NCBI GenBank assembly: GCA_964608575.1
Contig: CAZSPW010000005.1
Location: 1 to 33,284 of the forward strand
Direction: 5' to 3'
From: JAMIFN01 sp964608575
GTDB lineage: Bacteria > Pseudomonadota > Gammaproteobacteria > Burkholderiales > Burkholderiaceae_C
Length of the DNA stretch: 33,284 nucleotides
Part shown: one piece after another, positions 1 through 7,974 of the stretch
Layout of the letters: every line of letters starts with the position of its first letter
Numbering within the stretch: the first letter of the stretch is position 1
Notes under the pieces: model-generated
Databases searched by the model: none
Told to the model about the DNA's origin: nothing
What the model saw: the letters and a program-made list of their open reading frames with translations, nothing else
Translations under genes and position numbers: made by a program

Positions 1-246
1 GAAGTCAAAGGTTTTGGCCGGCAAAAAGGCCATACCGAACTCTATCGAGGCGCCGAGTATGTCGTGGATTTTTTGCCCAAGGTCAAAGTTGAAGCAGCCG
101 TCGCTGACGAGATGGTAGAGAGCACAGTGGAGGCCATAGAAAACGCCGCGCGCACAGGAAAAATTGGCGACGGCAAAATTTTTGTCGCCAGCTTAGAGCA
201 AGTCGTGCGTATCCGCACAGGTGAAACTGATAGCGCTGCCCTATAA
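1..246 (+). CDS. glnK: PII signalling protein GlnK, 3' part (5' end outside window)
   Basis: Nitrogen-regulatory PII protein; the first 31 or so codons lie before the window. The reading frame is open from base 1 and encodes the last 81 residues. It aligns from Glu32 of the complete PII paralogue at 30659-30997. The T-loop with the uridylylated tyrosine (GAEYVVDFLP) and the C-terminal TGKIGDGKIFV and RIRTGE segments are present. PII proteins sense ATP/ADP and 2-oxoglutarate; GlnK types plug the AmtB channel when nitrogen is plentiful. amtB starts 23 bases downstream on the same strand, the standard glnK-amtB operon, which is why I call this copy glnK rather than glnB. Confidence 0.95.
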   Translation, partial: EVKGFGRQKGHTELYRGAEYVVDFLPKVKVEAAVADEMVESTVEAIENAARTGKIGDGKIFVASLEQVVRIRTGETDSAAL

Positions 247-269
247 GCCCTTTACTAAGGAAATCTCTC

Positions 270-1574
270 ATGATCCGACGACCGCTTCCCTTCAGTTTTG
301 CGCTTGCCTTATTGGCCAGCGCACCCCCTGCAATGGCGCAAACTGCTGCACCCACACTCAATACAGGCGATACCGCCTGGATATTGACATCCACTTTATT
401 GGTCATTTTGATGAGCATCCCTGGCCTTGCCTTGTTTTACGGTGGGCTAGCACGGGCCAAAAACATGCTTTCTGTATTGACTCAGGTGTTTGTGATTTAC
501 GCCTTAATTTCTGTACTCTGGGCAATTTACGGCTACACCCTGGCTTTTGGAGGCTCTGGTTTGATCTTAGGCGACTTGGATCACCTGTTTTTGCAAGGCA
601 TTAGCCCTAACAGCCTGTCTAGTGTCATGACGACTGTGCCGCACTATGTTTTTGTCGCTTTCCAATCAACTTTTGCGGCCATTGCAGTGGCGCTGATCGT
701 TGGCTCTTTTGCTGAACGCATGCGTTTTACCGCCGTACTGGCATTCTCGGTGCTATGGTTTACCTTTAGTTATTTGCCTATTGCACATATGGTGTGGGGC
801 AGCGGTGGCTGGTTGGTGGGCGATGGCGTACTGGATTTTGCGGGCGGCACGGTGGTGCACATCAACGCGGGCATCGCAGGCTTGGTTGGTGCTTACTGCG
901 TCGGTAAGCGCATCGGCTTAGGCCGCGAGGCTTTGGCGCCCCACAGTCTTACCTTAACCATGGTTGGCGCCTCTTTGCTCTGGGTCGGCTGGTTTGGCTT
1001 TAATGCAGGCTCTGCAGGTGGCGCTAACGGCACAGCGGGTTTGGCGTTTATCAATACCATCTTAGCGACAGGCGCTGCAGTATTGAGCTGGCTGCTAGGA
1101 GAGGCTGTGCATAAAGGCAAGGCATCCATGCTGGGCGCAGCCTCTGGCGCGGTAGCGGGTTTGGTTGCGGTCACGCCTGCGGCTGGCTTTGTCGGCCCGA
1201 TGGGAGCCATGGCCTTAGGCTTTATAGCTGGCTTAGTATGTCTTTGGGGAGTCAGCGGGTTGAAACGCATCTTGGGCGCAGATGACGCGTTTGATGTCTT
1301 TGGCGTTCATGGCGTCGGCGGCATAGTGGGTGCGATTTTGACTGGCGTTTTTGCTGCACCGATATTCGGAGGCACAGGTAGCGAGAGTTTTGCCATGGGC
1401 GCGCAAGTATGGGCACAAATCAAAAGCGTCTTGGTGACGGTGGCATGGTCGGGGATCGTTTCTTTTGCCGCCTATAAACTGATTGATATCGTTATCGGCC
1501 TGCGCGTACCGGAAGAAGAAGAGCGCCAAGGCCTAGACATTACCACTCACGGTGAGGCTGCATACGGGCGTTAA
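270..1574 (+). CDS. amtB: Ammonium transporter AmtB
   Basis: Inner-membrane ammonium channel of the Amt/Rh family, 434 residues, the usual size. An N-terminal signal peptide (MIRRPLPFSFALALLASAPPA, cut near AMAQ) precedes about eleven hydrophobic segments; Amt precursors with cleavable signals are known. Recognisable pieces include FYGGLARAKN near the first membrane helix, the helix with VVHINAGIAGLVGAY containing one pore histidine, and FGVHGVGGIVGAILTG containing the second. An AAGGAA Shine-Dalgarno lies just upstream, and the gene follows glnK by 23 bases, so the two are probably co-transcribed under nitrogen control. A strong terminator follows. No promoter separates it from glnK. Confidence 0.96.
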   Translation: MIRRPLPFSFALALLASAPPAMAQTAAPTLNTGDTAWILTSTLLVILMSIPGLALFYGGLARAKNMLSVLTQVFVIYALISVLWAIYGYTLAFGGSGLILGDLDHLFLQGISPNSLSSVMTTVPHYVFVAFQSTFAAIAVALIVGSFAERMRFTAVLAFSVLWFTFSYLPIAHMVWGSGGWLVGDGVLDFAGGTVVHINAGIAGLVGAYCVGKRIGLGREALAPHSLTLTMVGASLLWVGWFGFNAGSAGGANGTAGLAFINTILATGAAVLSWLLGEAVHKGKASMLGAASGAVAGLVAVTPAAGFVGPMGAMALGFIAGLVCLWGVSGLKRILGADDAFDVFGVHGVGGIVGAILTGVFAAPIFGGTGSESFAMGAQVWAQIKSVLVTVAWSGIVSFAAYKLIDIVIGLRVPEEEERQGLDITTHGEAAYGR

Positions 1575-1605
1575 ACCCATCTCACCAGCGTGCTTTTGGC
1601 ACCAG

Positions 1606-1638
1606 CCAGGTAGCGCCTTGCCGCTACCTGGTTTTTTT
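1606..1638 (+). terminator. Rho-independent terminator after glnK-amtB
   Basis: A 10-bp perfect stem, CCAGGTAGCG (1606-1615) with CGCTACCTGG (1622-1631), has a 6-base loop and is followed by seven T. It overlaps the stop codon of the convergent comM gene (TTA at 1637-1639), so the two transcription units meet here with no spacer. Confidence 0.9.
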
Positions 1639-3160
1639 ATTGCATCAAGCGCAACGCACGCCGATATTGCACCGCCTCTGCCACATGGGCAGCTTGGATC
1701 GCACTGCTGCTGGCCAAATCAGCGATGCTGCGCGCGAGTTTGAGCACGCGGTGCGTGGCGCGCGCTGACCAGCCCAAATGCTCAGCTGTTTGCATCAAAA
1801 AATCTTGTGCTCCTTGCTCTAAGACGCAATGCCGCCCCAATTCTTGCGGGTTCAGCTGAGCGTTGAGTTTGCCCTGCCGCGCTTGCGCCATTTGCTGTGC
1901 CGCCGCCACACGCTGGGCTATGCTGGCACTGCTCTCGCCTGCTGGCAGCTGCAACAAGTCAGCCGTAGGCAAGCTATGCACTTCTAGATGCAAATCTAAT
2001 CTATCGAGTAAAGGGCCAGAAATTTTGCCTTGGTAACGGGCAATTTGATCGGGGCTGCAACGGCAGGCTTTTTGCGTTGAGCCCAGATAACCGCAAGGGC
2101 AGGGGTTCATGGCTGCAATCAGTTGAAACTGCGCGGGGAAATCTGCCCGTCTGGCAGCGCGGCTGATGGTGATGTGCCCACTTTCCAAGGGTTCACGCAG
2201 GGCTTCCAGCGCAGCACGGGGAAATTCAGGGAGTTCATCTAAAAACAGCACGCCGTGGTGCGCCAGCGAAATTTCGCCCGGGCGCGGTGGCGAACCACCA
2301 CCGACCAAGGCCACAGCACTGGCGGTGTGGTGCGGCGCAAAAGTGCGGCGCTGCCCCCAATGCTGCACATCAAAACGCCCGGCCAAGGATTGCACAGCGG
2401 CCGCTTGCAAAGCCTGGGCTTGCGCCAGTGGCGGCAAGAGTGAGGCAAAACGCCCAGCCAGCATCGATTTACCAGAGCCTGGTGGCCCGACCAGCAAAGC
2501 ACTGTGCCCGCCTGCAGCGGCAACTTCTAAGGCGCGTTTAGCGGCTTGATGCCCTTTAACCTCTGCCATATCACTGGCCGTAGCACAGGCTGCAGGCGCT
2601 TGCGGCGCCACGCGCTGCATACCTTGCTGCTGGGCAATATCAGGGTTGCGGGCAAAGTGTGCCACTACTTGCAATAAATGGTCTGCCGCATATACGGGCA
2701 AATCAGGTAGCAAAGCTGCCTCTTGCGCGCTGACACTAGGCAAAATCAGACTGTGCCCGGCCTGCTGCGCAGCAATAGCCATAGCCAAAGCGCCGCGAAT
2801 CGGGCGCAAAGCCCCCGAAAGCGACAACTCACCAGCGCACTCAAACTCAGCCAAATGCGTGGCATCCAACTGCCCGCTGGCCGCCAATATGCCCAAGGCG
2901 ATCGGCAAATCAAAGCGGCCAGAGTCTTTAGGTAAATCTGCAGGTGCCAAGTTCACGGTGATGCGCTTATTAGCAGGAAATTCAAAACCCGCGCTCATGA
3001 TGGCCGCGCGTACGCGCTCGCGCGCCTCTTTCACTTCGGTTTCAGCCAAACCCACTAAGGTAAATTGCGGCAAACCCGAGGCCAAATACACCTCCACCTG
3101 TACGGCCTCGGCCTGCATACCGTTAAGCGCGCGGGAAAGCAAGCTGGCATAAGTTGGCAT
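1637..3160 (-). CDS. comM: YifB/ComM-family Mg-chelatase-like AAA+ ATPase
   Basis: 507-residue protein of the YifB/ComM family. ComM is a hexameric AAA+ helicase that promotes branch migration during integration of transforming DNA in naturally competent bacteria; the family is also widespread in species not known to be competent. The N-terminal domain (about 1-180) is ChlI/Lon-S5-like with the typical ASGLPQFTLVGLAETEVKEA start. The Walker A motif GPPGSGKSMLAGRF lies near residue 223, LLFLDELPEF-type Walker B is present as GVLFLDELPEF, and the cysteine-rich AAMNPCPCGYLG...CRCS segment follows. The C-terminal Mg-chelatase helical domain ends at ALRLMQ. The Shine-Dalgarno AAAAAGG eight bases before the ATG is supplied by a dispersed repeat (3168-3222). 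Confidence 0.93.
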   Translation of the reverse strand: MPTYASLLSRALNGMQAEAVQVEVYLASGLPQFTLVGLAETEVKEARERVRAAIMSAGFEFPANKRITVNLAPADLPKDSGRFDLPIALGILAASGQLDATHLAEFECAGELSLSGALRPIRGALAMAIAAQQAGHSLILPSVSAQEAALLPDLPVYAADHLLQVVAHFARNPDIAQQQGMQRVAPQAPAACATASDMAEVKGHQAAKRALEVAAAGGHSALLVGPPGSGKSMLAGRFASLLPPLAQAQALQAAAVQSLAGRFDVQHWGQRRTFAPHHTASAVALVGGGSPPRPGEISLAHHGVLFLDELPEFPRAALEALREPLESGHITISRAARRADFPAQFQLIAAMNPCPCGYLGSTQKACRCSPDQIARYQGKISGPLLDRLDLHLEVHSLPTADLLQLPAGESSASIAQRVAAAQQMAQARQGKLNAQLNPQELGRHCVLEQGAQDFLMQTAEHLGWSARATHRVLKLARSIADLASSSAIQAAHVAEAVQYRRALRLMQ

Positions 3161-3167
3161 AGGGCAT

Positions 3168-3222
3168 CCTTTTTAAGACCATTCTCAGGGTTTTAAGCCG
3201 CAGTATCTGCCTGAGCAGCTCA
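3168..3222 (-). repeat. Dispersed palindromic element, copy A (5' of comM)
   Basis: Core AGCTGCTCAGGCAG begins at 3220 reading on the minus strand, followed by GCGGCTTAAAA and the tail TCTTAAAAAGG at element positions 43-53. The comM ATG is at element position 61, so the tail acts as its ribosome binding site. Same orientation as the gene it precedes. Confidence 0.9.
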
Positions 3223-3278
3223 TTTTTCAATAGTAAAACTCTACTGATAATATGTTTATTTATACAGTATTTTGAGGC

Positions 3279-3307
3279 AAAAGAAAACCCGCTCAATCAG
3301 CGGGTTT
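3279..3307 (-). terminator. Rho-independent terminator after the 47-aa membrane protein
   Basis: Nine-bp stem AAACCCGCT/AGCGGGTTT (3285-3293 with 3299-3307), 5-base loop, followed on the minus strand by TTTTCTTTT. It ends the minus-strand unit that contains the small membrane protein and probably fpr. Confidence 0.85.
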
Positions 3308-3326
3308 GCTCGCAAAGCTTAAAAAC

Positions 3327-3470
3327 TTAAGCCATCGTCACCGCGATAAAGGCCAAGAGAAAAATGACCAAGGCACCGACCACGGGCAAAACAATAGGAA
3401 TCAAAGGCACCACCGCATCTACGGTATCCAAAGGTTGCTCTGCACCAGCAGGGCTATGTGGTTCGGCCAT
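3327..3470 (-). CDS. Small single-pass membrane protein, 47 residues, function unknown
   Basis: A short reading frame encodes a 47-residue protein beginning MAEPHSPAGAEQPLDTVDAV and ending in a hydrophobic stretch of about 25 residues (PLIPIVLPVVGALVIFLLAF, then IAVTMA). A good Shine-Dalgarno, AAAGGAG, sits 7 bases before the ATG, and a strong terminator lies 20 bases after the stop. These signals, more than length, argue that it is real. The short, acidic, proline-rich N-terminus and hydrophobic C-terminus suggest a tail-anchored or single-span inner-membrane peptide. It lies 48 bases downstream of fpr on the same strand and may be co-transcribed with it. I do not recognise the family and assign no function. 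Confidence 0.72.
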   Translation of the reverse strand: MAEPHSPAGAEQPLDTVDAVVPLIPIVLPVVGALVIFLLAFIAVTMA

Positions 3471-3518
3471 GGTGTTTCTCCTTTAAGCGTAAAAATCGCT
3501 GCCTATTCTAAGCCCAGC

Positions 3519-4292
3519 TTATTGCTCAGCAAAAGCACGCTCGATGACGAATTCGCCTGGCGTAGTGGTGCTGCCTTCTTTAAAGTTGCGCGCCTCCAAC
3601 ATATGCTTCAAATCGCGCAGCATGCCAGGCGAGCCGCAAATCATGACGCGGTCTTCGGCAGGGTTGATGGCAGGCACACCAAGATCGCTAAACAGTTTGC
3701 CGTTTTCAATCAAATCGGTCACGCGACCTTGGTATTCAAACTCTTCGCGGGTAACGGTAGGGTAGTACTTGAACTGCTTGCTGATCATTTCGCCCAAAAA
3801 CTCATGCTCAGGCAGTTCATGGCGCAGGTAATCGCGGTAGGCCAGCTCATCCACCTGGCGTACGCCGTGCACCAGAATCACCTCTTGGAATTTTTCGTAG
3901 GTTTCGGGGTCGCGCAGCACCGAGAGGAAAGGCGCCAAGCCCGTGCCAGTGGAGAGCATATACAGGCGTTTGGCGGGCAAAAGATAGTCAATCAGCAGCG
4001 TGCCTGTAGGTTTTTTGCCGACAATGATTTTGTCGCCCACTTGGATGTGCTGCAAGCGGCCAGTCAGCGGGCCGTCTGGCACTTTGATGCTTAAAAATTC
4101 GAGATGCTCTTCATAGTTGGGGCTGGCAATCGAATAGGCGCGCAGCAGCGGCTTGCCCTCCACCTCCAAGCCAATCATGGTGAAGTGCCCATTGGAAAAG
4201 CGCAGACCGGGATCACGCGTGGTGGTAAAACTAAACAGGCGATCCGTCCAGTGGTGCACAGACAAAACGGTTTCTTCGTGAAATTTACTCAT
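3519..4292 (-). CDS. fpr: Ferredoxin/flavodoxin-NADP+ reductase
   Basis: 257-residue FAD enzyme that moves electrons between NADPH and ferredoxin or flavodoxin in the cytoplasm, supporting iron-sulfur and oxidative-stress functions. The FAD-binding domain carries RAYSIASPNYEEHLEF (near 50-65), with the RxYS motif; the NADP domain carries STGTGLAPFLSVLRDPETY (near 114-132) and VMICGSPGMLRDL. The C-terminus FVIERAFAEQ matches the bacterial Fpr subclass in which C-terminal residues stack near the flavin. Length is normal. The ATG at 4292 has no strong Shine-Dalgarno, but no upstream start improves it. A TAAAAT -10-like box lies upstream at 4381-4386 without a convincing -35. The 47-residue membrane protein follows. 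Confidence 0.95.
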   Translation of the reverse strand: MSKFHEETVLSVHHWTDRLFSFTTTRDPGLRFSNGHFTMIGLEVEGKPLLRAYSIASPNYEEHLEFLSIKVPDGPLTGRLQHIQVGDKIIVGKKPTGTLLIDYLLPAKRLYMLSTGTGLAPFLSVLRDPETYEKFQEVILVHGVRQVDELAYRDYLRHELPEHEFLGEMISKQFKYYPTVTREEFEYQGRVTDLIENGKLFSDLGVPAINPAEDRVMICGSPGMLRDLKHMLEARNFKEGSTTTPGEFVIERAFAEQ

Positions 4293-4623
4293 GGTGAACG
4301 GAGCGCAAAAGCGCGACTAAAACAAAAAATCAGCGGGTTACCCTTTGCGCTGCGCTTGGGGAAAACCAGTAATGCGGCGCATTTTAGCAAGCTAGCGCGC
4401 GCCTTGGCTTGCGCTAGCGCCAGACTTGCCCACTATCGGCGTGGCGCTTTTTGGCCACCTCTATATTTCTGGTGGAAATATGCTTAACAAGCCTTTAAAT
4501 TGAGCCTAGATAGCTCATATTTTTGCAGCAGGTGAAAAACACACTGCCTGCCAAGGAATCTACAATTGTGGTTTTTTCGCATTCGCGCTAAGGGGATCAG
4601 CCCCACAGCCGCCGCCCAGCCCC
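4293..4623. other. Gene-free divergent region between fpr and prfC (331 bp)
   Basis: No credible gene. It must hold the promoters for fpr (minus) and prfC (plus). Visible -10-like boxes are TAAAAT on the minus strand (4381-4386) and TACAAT on the plus strand (4561-4566); neither has a clear -35. An inverted repeat, GCTAGCGC (4391-4398) and GCGCTAGC (4411-4418), could form a hairpin in the fpr leader or be a regulator site. ATAGCT at 4510 is not followed by the dispersed-element core, so I do not count it as a copy. Confidence 0.5.
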
Positions 4624-6255
4624 ATGTCTTTTACCGATCAAACGCGCCGCAGGCGCACTTTTGCCATCATTTCTCACCCTGACGCGGGTAAAACCACGCT
4701 GACGGAAAAACTGCTGCTGTTTTCTGGCGCCATCCACATTGCCGGCAGCGTCAAAGCGCGCAAAGCCTCGCGCCACGCCACCAGCGACTGGATGGAAATT
4801 GAAAAGCAGCGCGGCATCTCAGTGGCCTCCAGCGTGATGCAGATGGTGTACCGCGATTGCGTCATCAATCTGCTCGATACGCCTGGGCACAAAGACTTCT
4901 CGGAAGACACTTACCGCGTGCTCACCGCCGTCGATAGCGCCTTGATGGTGATTGACTCGGCCAATGGTGTCGAGCCGCAAACGCGCCGTCTGATTGAGGT
5001 TTGCCGCCAGCGCGGCACGCCCATCATGACTTTTATCAATAAGCTCGACCGCGAAGGCCGCGACCCGCTGGAATTGTTGGATGAAGTCGAGCAAGCCCTG
5101 GGCATGCCGTGCACGCCCATGACTTGGCCCGTGGGGCAAGGCAAACAATTTGGCGGCATCATGGATTTGCGCGCAGGCCATATGCGCGTTTTCCAAGCGG
5201 GCGAAGAAAAACACGACAGCGACGAGGACGAACTCATCGCCCTGAGCGATGAAACGCAGTTGCAGCAGCGTTTTGGCCAAGAATACCAAAGCAGCAAAGA
5301 CAGCATGGAACTAGCTAGCGGCGCGGCTGAAGCCTTTAGCCAAGAGCTGTTTTTCGCCGCTAAGCAAACGCCCGTGTTTTTTGGCTCAGGCGTGAACAAT
5401 TTTGGCGTGCAGGAAGTGTTGGACGCGCTGGTTGATCTGGCGCCCTCCCCAGGCGTGCGCTTTTCCACCCAGGCCGACGGCAGCCAGCGCCCGATTGCGC
5501 CCGATGACGAGGGCTTTAGCGGCGTTGTGTTCAAGGTGCAAGCCAATATGGACGCCAACCACCGCGACCGCATCGCCTTTGTGCGCGTGGCCTCGGGCAA
5601 ATTTACGCCCGGCATGAAGTTGCGTGTGCAGCGCAATGGCAAAGAGCTGCGCCCCACCAGCGTCGTCACCTTTATGAGCCAGCGGCGCGAGGCCGTGGAA
5701 GAAGCTTACGCGGGCGACATCATCGGCTTTACCACCCACGGCGGCGTGCAGTTGGGCGACACCATCACCCAAGGCCTGCCTGAGCAAAAAGATATTCAGT
5801 ACACGGGCTTACCCTTTTTTGCGCCTGAGCTGTTTCAAACCGTGGAGCTGGCCGATCCGCTCAAATCCAAGCAATTGCAGCAAGGTTTGCAGCAATTGGG
5901 CGAAGAAGGCGCGATTCAGGTTTTCAAACCTGCAGCCGGCGGCAATATGCTATTAGGTGCCATTGGGCAATTGCAGTTTGAAGTGGTGCAGCACCGCCTG
6001 CAAACCGAATACGGCGTGAAATGCCGCCTGGGCGGCAGCAGCTTTGTGGGCGCGCGCTGGGTCAGTGCCAAAAACGAACAAGACTTGCGCAAATTCATGG
6101 ACAAAAACGCTGCCAAATTGGCCTACGACGGCGTGGATGCGCTGGCCTATTTACTGACTTCGCCCTATGACCTGCGCCTGACGCAAGAGCGCCACCCTGA
6201 AATCACCTTCCACGCGCTGCGTGAACACGCGGGGCTGGAGTTGCAACGGTCTTAA
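4624..6255 (+). CDS. prfC: Peptide chain release factor 3 (RF3)
   Basis: 543-residue translational GTPase that recycles RF1/RF2 from the ribosome after peptide release. The G1 motif is SHPDAGKTT (17-25). The SDWMEIEKQRGISVASSVMQ segment is the switch I region specific to RF3, LLDTPGHKDFSEDTYRVLTAVD is G3, and FINKLDREGRDP is G4. The later VVFKVQANMDANHRDRIAF and GDIIGFTTHGGVQLGDT segments match RF3 domains II and III, and the C-terminus LTQERHPEITFHALREH is typical. The start chosen gives the normal N-terminus just ahead of RRTFAIISHPDAGKT. No strong Shine-Dalgarno is visible. The gene stands alone, and its 3' end abuts a broken glyoxalase gene on the other strand. Confidence 0.97.
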   Translation: MSFTDQTRRRRTFAIISHPDAGKTTLTEKLLLFSGAIHIAGSVKARKASRHATSDWMEIEKQRGISVASSVMQMVYRDCVINLLDTPGHKDFSEDTYRVLTAVDSALMVIDSANGVEPQTRRLIEVCRQRGTPIMTFINKLDREGRDPLELLDEVEQALGMPCTPMTWPVGQGKQFGGIMDLRAGHMRVFQAGEEKHDSDEDELIALSDETQLQQRFGQEYQSSKDSMELASGAAEAFSQELFFAAKQTPVFFGSGVNNFGVQEVLDALVDLAPSPGVRFSTQADGSQRPIAPDDEGFSGVVFKVQANMDANHRDRIAFVRVASGKFTPGMKLRVQRNGKELRPTSVVTFMSQRREAVEEAYAGDIIGFTTHGGVQLGDTITQGLPEQKDIQYTGLPFFAPELFQTVELADPLKSKQLQQGLQQLGEEGAIQVFKPAAGGNMLLGAIGQLQFEVVQHRLQTEYGVKCRLGGSSFVGARWVSAKNEQDLRKFMDKNAAKLAYDGVDALAYLLTSPYDLRLTQERHPEITFHALREHAGLELQRS

Positions 6256-6567
6256 CGCACAGCGCCTTCGCACGGCTTGCGCCATCACGGTATCGACCTC
6301 GGCGGCGCTGGCCACATTGTGGCCTAGGCTCATCGCGCTGCTGCGGCCAAAACTGCTCGCCGCCAAACCTGTGTCATGCGCCAAGCTGCTGCGCGGCCAT
6401 AAAGCTAGGCGCAGGCCAGGCTGCAAATCCATCAACACCATGGCACCATGTTCAAACTCCTGACCGATGATGCCCTTTGTTACTAGCCCTAGCCCATCGC
6501 GGTAAAAACGCAGCGCGCGCTGTAAATCATCCACGCCTAAAGTGATCACGGTGATGGTGGCTTGCAT
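6151..6567 (-). pseudogene. Truncated glyoxalase/VOC-family protein (3' half lost)
   Basis: The first 98 codons (6567 down to about 6274) encode a typical N-terminal part of a vicinal-oxygen-chelate protein: ITLGVDDLQRALRFYRDGLG, FEHGAMVLMDLQPGLRLALW and GHNVASAAEVDTVMAQA. In intact relatives this is followed by a second beta-alpha-beta-beta-beta half ending near GHLWEV, which carries a metal or substrate ligand. Here, after MAQA, the frame runs into the antisense of the prfC 3' end (VRRRCALRPLQLQ and onward) and stops at 6151. A deletion between the prfC stop (6255) and about 6274 most simply explains this. The remnant cannot form a complete VOC fold on its own. Whether it is expressed is unknown. 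Confidence 0.8.
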
Positions 6568-6588
6568 ACTATTACCCTCATCAAATCC

Positions 6589-6643
6589 ATAGCTGCCCAG
6601 GCAGATTTGGCGGCCTAAAAGCCCAATTTCATGCCTAAAAATT
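6589..6643 (+). repeat. Dispersed palindromic element, copy B (between cax and the VOC remnant)
   Basis: Core AGCTGCCCAGGCAG at 6591-6604, then ATTTGGCGGCCTAAAA and a GCC segment, tail CATGCCTAAAAATTGCC. It lies in the gap between the antiporter stop (6743) and the VOC remnant start (6567), opposite in direction to both. Confidence 0.92.
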
Positions 6644-6742
6644 GCCCCTGGCTACACCAGTAGTTGCAGCAGTTGCAAGACTTGCGCAGTCTATGATGAT
6701 CTTCTGCTCTGATCCCCAGCGCGCCTTTTGTGCGCTTGATGT

Positions 6743-7831
6743 TTATGGCACCCAGTTAAAAAACAAGAAAGCGGCAAACACCACCAAATGCACAATGCCT
6801 TGCATGATATTGCTGCGGCCGTAAGCTACGGTGTGCAGACTGATGCCGAAGGTCAGCAATAGCAGCACCACGGCTTTGGGTGCCAAGCCCAAAGTCAAGG
6901 GTAAATCCAATAACAGCGCCAAGCCAATCACCACGGGGATGGTTAAACCTATGGAAGCCAAAGCAGATCCTATGGCCAGATTGATGCTGGTTTGCAGGCG
7001 ATTCAGGCGCGCGGCACGAATAGCGGCTATGGTTTCAGGCAGTAGCACCAAAATCGCAATCACAATGCCCAACACGGCTGGCGGCGCTTGTGCTGCAGCC
7101 AGCGCCGCTTCGATACTGGGCGAGAGCAATTTCGCCAAGCCAATCACCACCACCAGCGATAGCATCATCAAAGCAAACGCAAACCAAGCCTGCGTTGGGC
7201 TGGGTGGCTCGGGGTGGCTGCCATCGGCGCTGACTTCTGCCGTGTGTAAAAAGTAGTCTTTATGCCGCATGGTTTGGATAAAGACAAAGGCCAGCCAAAT
7301 CACCAAAGAGGCAATGGCGACAAAAATCAGCTGCGAATGCGCGTAAGTCCCCACGCCCGTGCTGGTGGTCAGGCTGGGCAACACCAGCACCAAGGTGGCC
7401 AACACCATCAGCGCCGACAAGCCCGTGCCTATGCCTTCGACGCGAAAAGCCTGTTCGCGGTGGTAATAAGCCCCCACCCAAAGCGAAGCGCCCATCACCC
7501 CCGTACAAATCACCATGACGGCAGCGTAAATCGAATCGCGCGCCAGCGTGGTGGCACTGGCACCGCCGCCGAGCATCATGCTGACGATGAGCGCCGCCTC
7601 AATCACCGTCACCGCCAAGGCCAGCACGATGGTGCCGTAAGGCTCGCCCAAGCGATGCGCCACCGTTTCGGCATGATCGACTGCCGCCAATACCGATGCG
7701 CCCAAACCCGCACCGCACAGCAGCACTAACCATAAAGGCGTACCGATGACGGCGGATAAAGCCCAGAGGCAACTCGTGATGATGGGAACAACAAGCGGCC
7801 AATTGGGTTTGCGGCTAGGGTAATGACTCAT
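6743..7831 (-). CDS. chaA: Ca2+/H+ (cation/proton) antiporter, ChaA/CAX type
   Basis: Inner-membrane antiporter of the CaCA superfamily, about 362 residues with roughly eleven membrane spans. Both internal repeat signatures are visible. Alpha-1 is HRLGEPYGTIVLALAVTVIE near residue 65; alpha-2 is VLLPETIAAIRAARLNRLQT, followed by INLAIGSALASIGLTIPVVIG. Each carries the conserved acidic residue (GEPYG...VIE; LLPE) that binds the cation. E. coli ChaA exports Ca2+ and Na+ at alkaline pH; the substrate here is inferred. I start at ATG 7829-7831 (MSHYPSRK). A TTG four codons upstream is possible, and neither has a strong Shine-Dalgarno. The gene is followed by about 175 non-coding bases with repeat copy B and preceded by copy C. 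Confidence 0.9.
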   Translation of the reverse strand: MSHYPSRKPNWPLVVPIITSCLWALSAVIGTPLWLVLLCGAGLGASVLAAVDHAETVAHRLGEPYGTIVLALAVTVIEAALIVSMMLGGGASATTLARDSIYAAVMVICTGVMGASLWVGAYYHREQAFRVEGIGTGLSALMVLATLVLVLPSLTTSTGVGTYAHSQLIFVAIASLVIWLAFVFIQTMRHKDYFLHTAEVSADGSHPEPPSPTQAWFAFALMMLSLVVVIGLAKLLSPSIEAALAAAQAPPAVLGIVIAILVLLPETIAAIRAARLNRLQTSINLAIGSALASIGLTIPVVIGLALLLDLPLTLGLAPKAVVLLLLTFGISLHTVAYGRSNIMQGIVHLVVFAAFLFFNWVP

Positions 7832-7918
7832 GCGAACGGGCAATCACAAATGAAAAAATGAAAAGAATCAGGCGATTGTAGATAGGCCAATTGAGACACT
7901 GCTAACCATATCAAAACA

Positions 7919-7974
7919 AGAGCTGCTCAGGCAGATTTTGCGGCCTAAACGCCCTAAATGATGCTAAAAAATCA
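7919..7974 (+). repeat. Dispersed palindromic element, copy C (contains the priA stop codon)
   Basis: Core AGCTGCTCAGGCAG at 7921-7934, then ATTTTGCGGCCTAAAC, GCCC and the tail ATGCTAAAAAATCA. The last three bases (7972-7974, TCA) are the reverse complement of the TGA stop of priA, at element position 52. The element is antisense to priA. Confidence 0.92.

Noticed and set aside
3806..3825. GCTCAGGCAG inside fpr, resembling the element core
   Set aside because: It encodes the conserved HELPEHEF segment of Fpr; the outer palindrome arm and the tail are missing.
3306..4094. 262-residue open frame on the plus strand opposite fpr
   Set aside because: It is the antisense shadow of fpr and the 47-residue gene and shows no domain.
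4510..4555. ATAGCT followed by GCAGCAGG and ACTGCCTGCC upstream of prfC, resembling a decayed element
   Set aside because: No continuous core or tail can be aligned without several gaps.
4819..5787. Several 130-250-residue open frames antisense to prfC
   Set aside because: They are shadows of a biased-codon gene; prfC accounts for the whole region.
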